Assembly: GCA_024998565.1 (NCBI GenBank)
Contig: JACOEM010000001.1
Span: forward strand, 674,773-738,772
Length of the DNA: 64,000 bases
Origin: Nitrospira sp.
GTDB taxonomy: Bacteria; Nitrospirota; Nitrospiria; Nitrospirales; Nitrospiraceae
Direction of reading: 5' to 3'
Position numbers and translations under genes: made by a program. The notes beneath the pieces were generated by a model, which was given only the letters and a program-made list of their open reading frames with translations, was not told the DNA's origin and searched no databases. Positions 62,642 through 64,000 of the stretch are shown one piece after another (within the stretch, counting starts at the first letter, position 1; each line of letters opens with the position of its first letter).

Positions 62642-62860
62642 TTAGTGGCAGAAGTCATTGTGTAGTGTCGGGATTGTGCCGGATGGTTGTGGCTGCCGTA
62701 ACTCCTTATACCGTGCGTGTAGGTGTGCCACGGTGTTGGCGAACGATGTGAACTCGTTGGACTCAAAATGTAGGGTGACTGAGCCATACCTGAAGTGAAG
62801 TTTGCCGCAGGTACACATGTTGAGTGCCGTCTGGCCGTTACGCGGATTCAGCGAATGCAT
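62642..62860 (-). CDS. Small protein of unknown function
   Basis: A 72-residue protein from ATG 62860, which has AAAGGAG ten bases upstream; a longer frame to 62944 lacks a ribosome site. Core: 'MCTCGKLHFRYGSVTLHFES' followed by 'NEFTSFANTVAHLHARYKEL'. The CxC-x-K-LHFRYG start and the following strand-helix pattern look like a compact domain, but I cannot name the family. The stop is 14 bases before the next gene. Confidence 0.6.
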   Translation of the reverse strand: MHSLNPRNGQTALNMCTCGKLHFRYGSVTLHFESNEFTSFANTVAHLHARYKELRQPQPSGTIPTLHNDFCH

Positions 62861-62949
62861 GGGTTGTGAGCTCCTTTGTTGTATGGGAGGGCGGTTTCGA
62901 TGATCGGTCGTAAGACCGGCTGGTGATTCGCAATAAAGACTCATCCGGA

Positions 62950-63156
62950 TTAGGACTTGGGACGTCGTGTGATTCGTAGATCGTCTACCGTTATGTTGGA
63001 TATGGTGCGGCGTGATTTCGCCTGCCTCTCGCCTGAGGAAAATGAGCAGAGTGAGCTATGGGCCCCGCAATTGATACACCTCCATCGGTTCTCCGGATGA
63101 TAGAAGTCATTGGATGGCTCGCTGGCAAGATATCCTCCGCAACGAGAACAACTCAT
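62950..63156 (-). CDS. 68-residue zinc-ribbon protein
   Basis: Starts MSCSRCGGYLASEPSN and continues 'HPENRWRCINCGAHSSLCSF': two CxxC pairs about 22 residues apart, then a basic tail (RQAKSRRTISN...RRPKS). GGAGGAG lies five bases before the ATG. It is the first gene of the minus-strand small-protein run, and its leader contains the abutting inverted repeats at 63185-63245. DNA- or RNA-binding is plausible for the basic tail, but no function is known. Confidence 0.7.
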   Translation of the reverse strand: MSCSRCGGYLASEPSNDFYHPENRWRCINCGAHSSLCSFSSGERQAKSRRTISNITVDDLRITRRPKS

Positions 63157-63184
63157 GCGTTGCTCCTCCAGGATAAAGGGTTCT

Positions 63185-63245
63185 CTGTGAAGCCGCTGGG
63201 TGGAGATGGTAAAGGGGTGCTCCCTTCACAGTCTCCACCCAGCGG
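63185..63245. repeat. Two abutting, interleaved inverted repeats in the leader of the small-protein run
   Basis: CTGTGAAG (63185-63192) is complementary to CTTCACAG (63224-63231), and the adjoining CCGCTGGGTGGAGA (63193-63206) is complementary to 63232-63245. The order is a-b-a'-b', so the 8-bp and 14-bp stems interleave and do not nest. With no linkers a full pseudoknot is sterically unlikely, so the stems should be alternatives. The element ends 29 bases before the ATG of the minus-strand zinc-ribbon gene. Confidence 0.75.
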
Positions 63246-63368
63246 GTCCATTCACGCTACTCCGTCGACCTGATGGGCTTGATCAGTGTCGCCTTGTCTT
63301 CGGGCGAGGGACATAAACGGGCAGTTCAGTTCCTGGTCGCGCTGAAGATTGGAGCAGGGCGAATGACC

Positions 63369-63397
63369 ATTATGATTGTAATTCTCAATATCATAAT
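63369..63397. promoter_or_regulatory. AT-rich dyad resembling a Fur box
   Basis: A near-palindrome (ATTATGAT...ATCATAAT arms) whose central 19 bases, GATTGTAATTCTCAATATC at 63374-63392, match the Fur consensus at 13 of 19 positions. No recognisable iron gene follows; only a 19-codon frame begins at 63420. It may be a relic of a lost Fur-controlled gene or the site of another dimeric regulator. Confidence 0.4.
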
Positions 63398-63605
63398 AGC
63401 GAGTTGGTGAGATTTCGGGAATGCTTACTTTCCGGATCTTCAGATATTTTCTTGGTGCTGAGGGTGTGCGGGCATACTAGTCGAACTGTGAAGTTGAGGT
63501 CCTGGCACGGAACGCAAAAGAGGGAACTGAAAGGCGGTTTGGGAGGAGTGTGGTAGTCGCGGCCGGCTCAATCAGTGAAACTTCTTTGTCTCCTAGCCTG
63601 GAGAG

Positions 63606-63941
63606 TTGAACCTACGCCACGCTCAGCATGAGACGGAGGAGCGAGGCCGGTCATCTTCGCGAGCGTTTCGACTTGCGTTGAGCAAGGCAACGATCGAGGA
63701 TTTTTACTTCCACGATTTGCGTCATACCTTTGCGACGACCCTCGTACAGAGCGGGATCGATCTTTACAAGGTACAACAGTTGCTCGGGCACAAACCGCCC
63801 ATCATGACGCAACGGTATGTCCACCATTATCCGGAGAGCTTGCGGGATGGAGTGGAGATCTTAGATCGCCTGCGCGACAGTAGCACAAAAGCAGCACAGT
63901 CGGCGGGTCTTGAAGAGGGTGCGAATTACGTAACTGCTTGA
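63606..63941 (+). pseudogene. Tyrosine recombinase/integrase, C-terminal remnant
   Basis: 111 codons covering only the C-terminal half of a phage-type integrase catalytic domain: 'FYFHDLRHTFATTLVQSG' (HxxR box), 'QQLLGHKPPIMTQRYVHHY' (the LGH motif with the His and the nucleophile Tyr). The N-terminal SAM-like domain and the first catalytic Arg are missing, and an in-frame TAG at 63594 precedes the TTG, so it cannot be an active recombinase by itself. It lies five bases from the 3' end of a tRNA-Lys gene, the classic position of an island integrase. Confidence 0.85.
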
Positions 63942-63946
63942 AAAAA

Positions 63947-64000
63947 TGGTGGGCCGTGTAGGGGTCGAACCTACGGCCCGCTGATTAAGAGTCAGCTGCT
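63947..64000 (-). tRNA. tRNA-Lys (anticodon CTT), 5' part outside the window
   Basis: Read on the minus strand, the visible 54 bases give the anticodon stem GCTGA/TCAGC with loop CTCTTAA (anticodon CTT), a T-arm GTAGG-TTCGACC-CCTAC, acceptor strand ACGGCCC, discriminator A and encoded CCA. The acceptor 5' half and D-arm lie beyond the window end. The 3' end faces the integrase remnant. Confidence 0.93.

Noticed and set aside
63185..63245. Classical H-type pseudoknot
   Set aside because: The connecting loops would be 0 bases across 14-bp and 8-bp stems, which is sterically not possible for both stems in full; alternative stems are more likely.
1..64000. CRISPR arrays, rRNA genes, complete prophage or secretion/toxin loci
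   Set aside because: No evenly spaced direct repeats, no rRNA sequence, no phage structural genes and no recognised toxin-antitoxin pair were found on reading both strands.

Overview
The window is a GC-rich, gene-dense bacterial chromosome segment. Gene content and order suggest a Nitrospira-like member of Nitrospirota: an aminotransferase-hom-thrC-apgM-lysC-cimA amino-acid cluster, an alginate-export-type outer-membrane protein, paired DUF1264 proteins beside c-type cytochromes, and many GTG/TTG starts. This assignment is inferred from content; no 16S rRNA gene is present.

Layout. 0-7 kb: aspartate-family and citramalate (isoleucine) biosynthesis, co-directional, often with overlapping or closely spaced genes. 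7-12 kb: ihfA, a MerR regulator, tRNA-Pro(GGG), then surE, a DedA protein, cysS and rlmB, closed by an opposing LuxR-type HTH gene. 12-27.5 kb: a type IV pilus block with prepilin peptidase, two complete minor-pilin sets (FimT/PilV/PilW/PilX twice), PilB ATPase, a PilY2-like protein, a 1471-residue PilY1 and an Ig-like lipoprotein. 27.5-35.5 kb: phoH-ybeY-ftsY, a tandem receiver protein, an M1-like peptidase, a TolB-like propeller protein and a PAP2 phosphatase. 35.5-42 kb, minus strand: a polyisoprenyl-phosphate sugar transfer operon (GT2, LABN, ArnT-like), an ABC exporter whose nucleotide-binding motifs are all eroded and whose ribosome site lies in a perfect hairpin, a TauE/SafE permease and a 197-bp inverted-repeat element. 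42-49 kb: MidA-like methyltransferase, tatA/tatB, a porin with a hairpin-rich leader, and recQ. 49-54 kb: thrH and housekeeping or unknown genes. 54-57.3 kb: a three-gene operon fitting lysine/saccharopine/aminoadipate metabolism. 57.4-60.3 kb: MauG-like peroxidase, two DUF1264 paralogues and a small cytochrome c.

60.3-64 kb differs from the rest: sparse, with a minus-strand run of very small genes (zinc ribbons of 52-68 residues, single-helix membrane peptides of 25 and 44 residues, a PilZ protein), unusual inverted repeats, a Fur-like dyad, and a truncated tyrosine integrase abutting a tRNA-Lys(CTT) at the window edge. It looks like the eroded end of a genomic island, and its small-protein run is the least explained part of the window.

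Functional links: no classical thrB lies beside hom and thrC, but two candidates for homoserine phosphorylation are present (the ApgM-family gene inside the cluster and thrH at 49 kb). The two minor-pilin sets with one PilY1 suggest either two alternative pilus tips or a divergent second machine sharing PilD and PilB.
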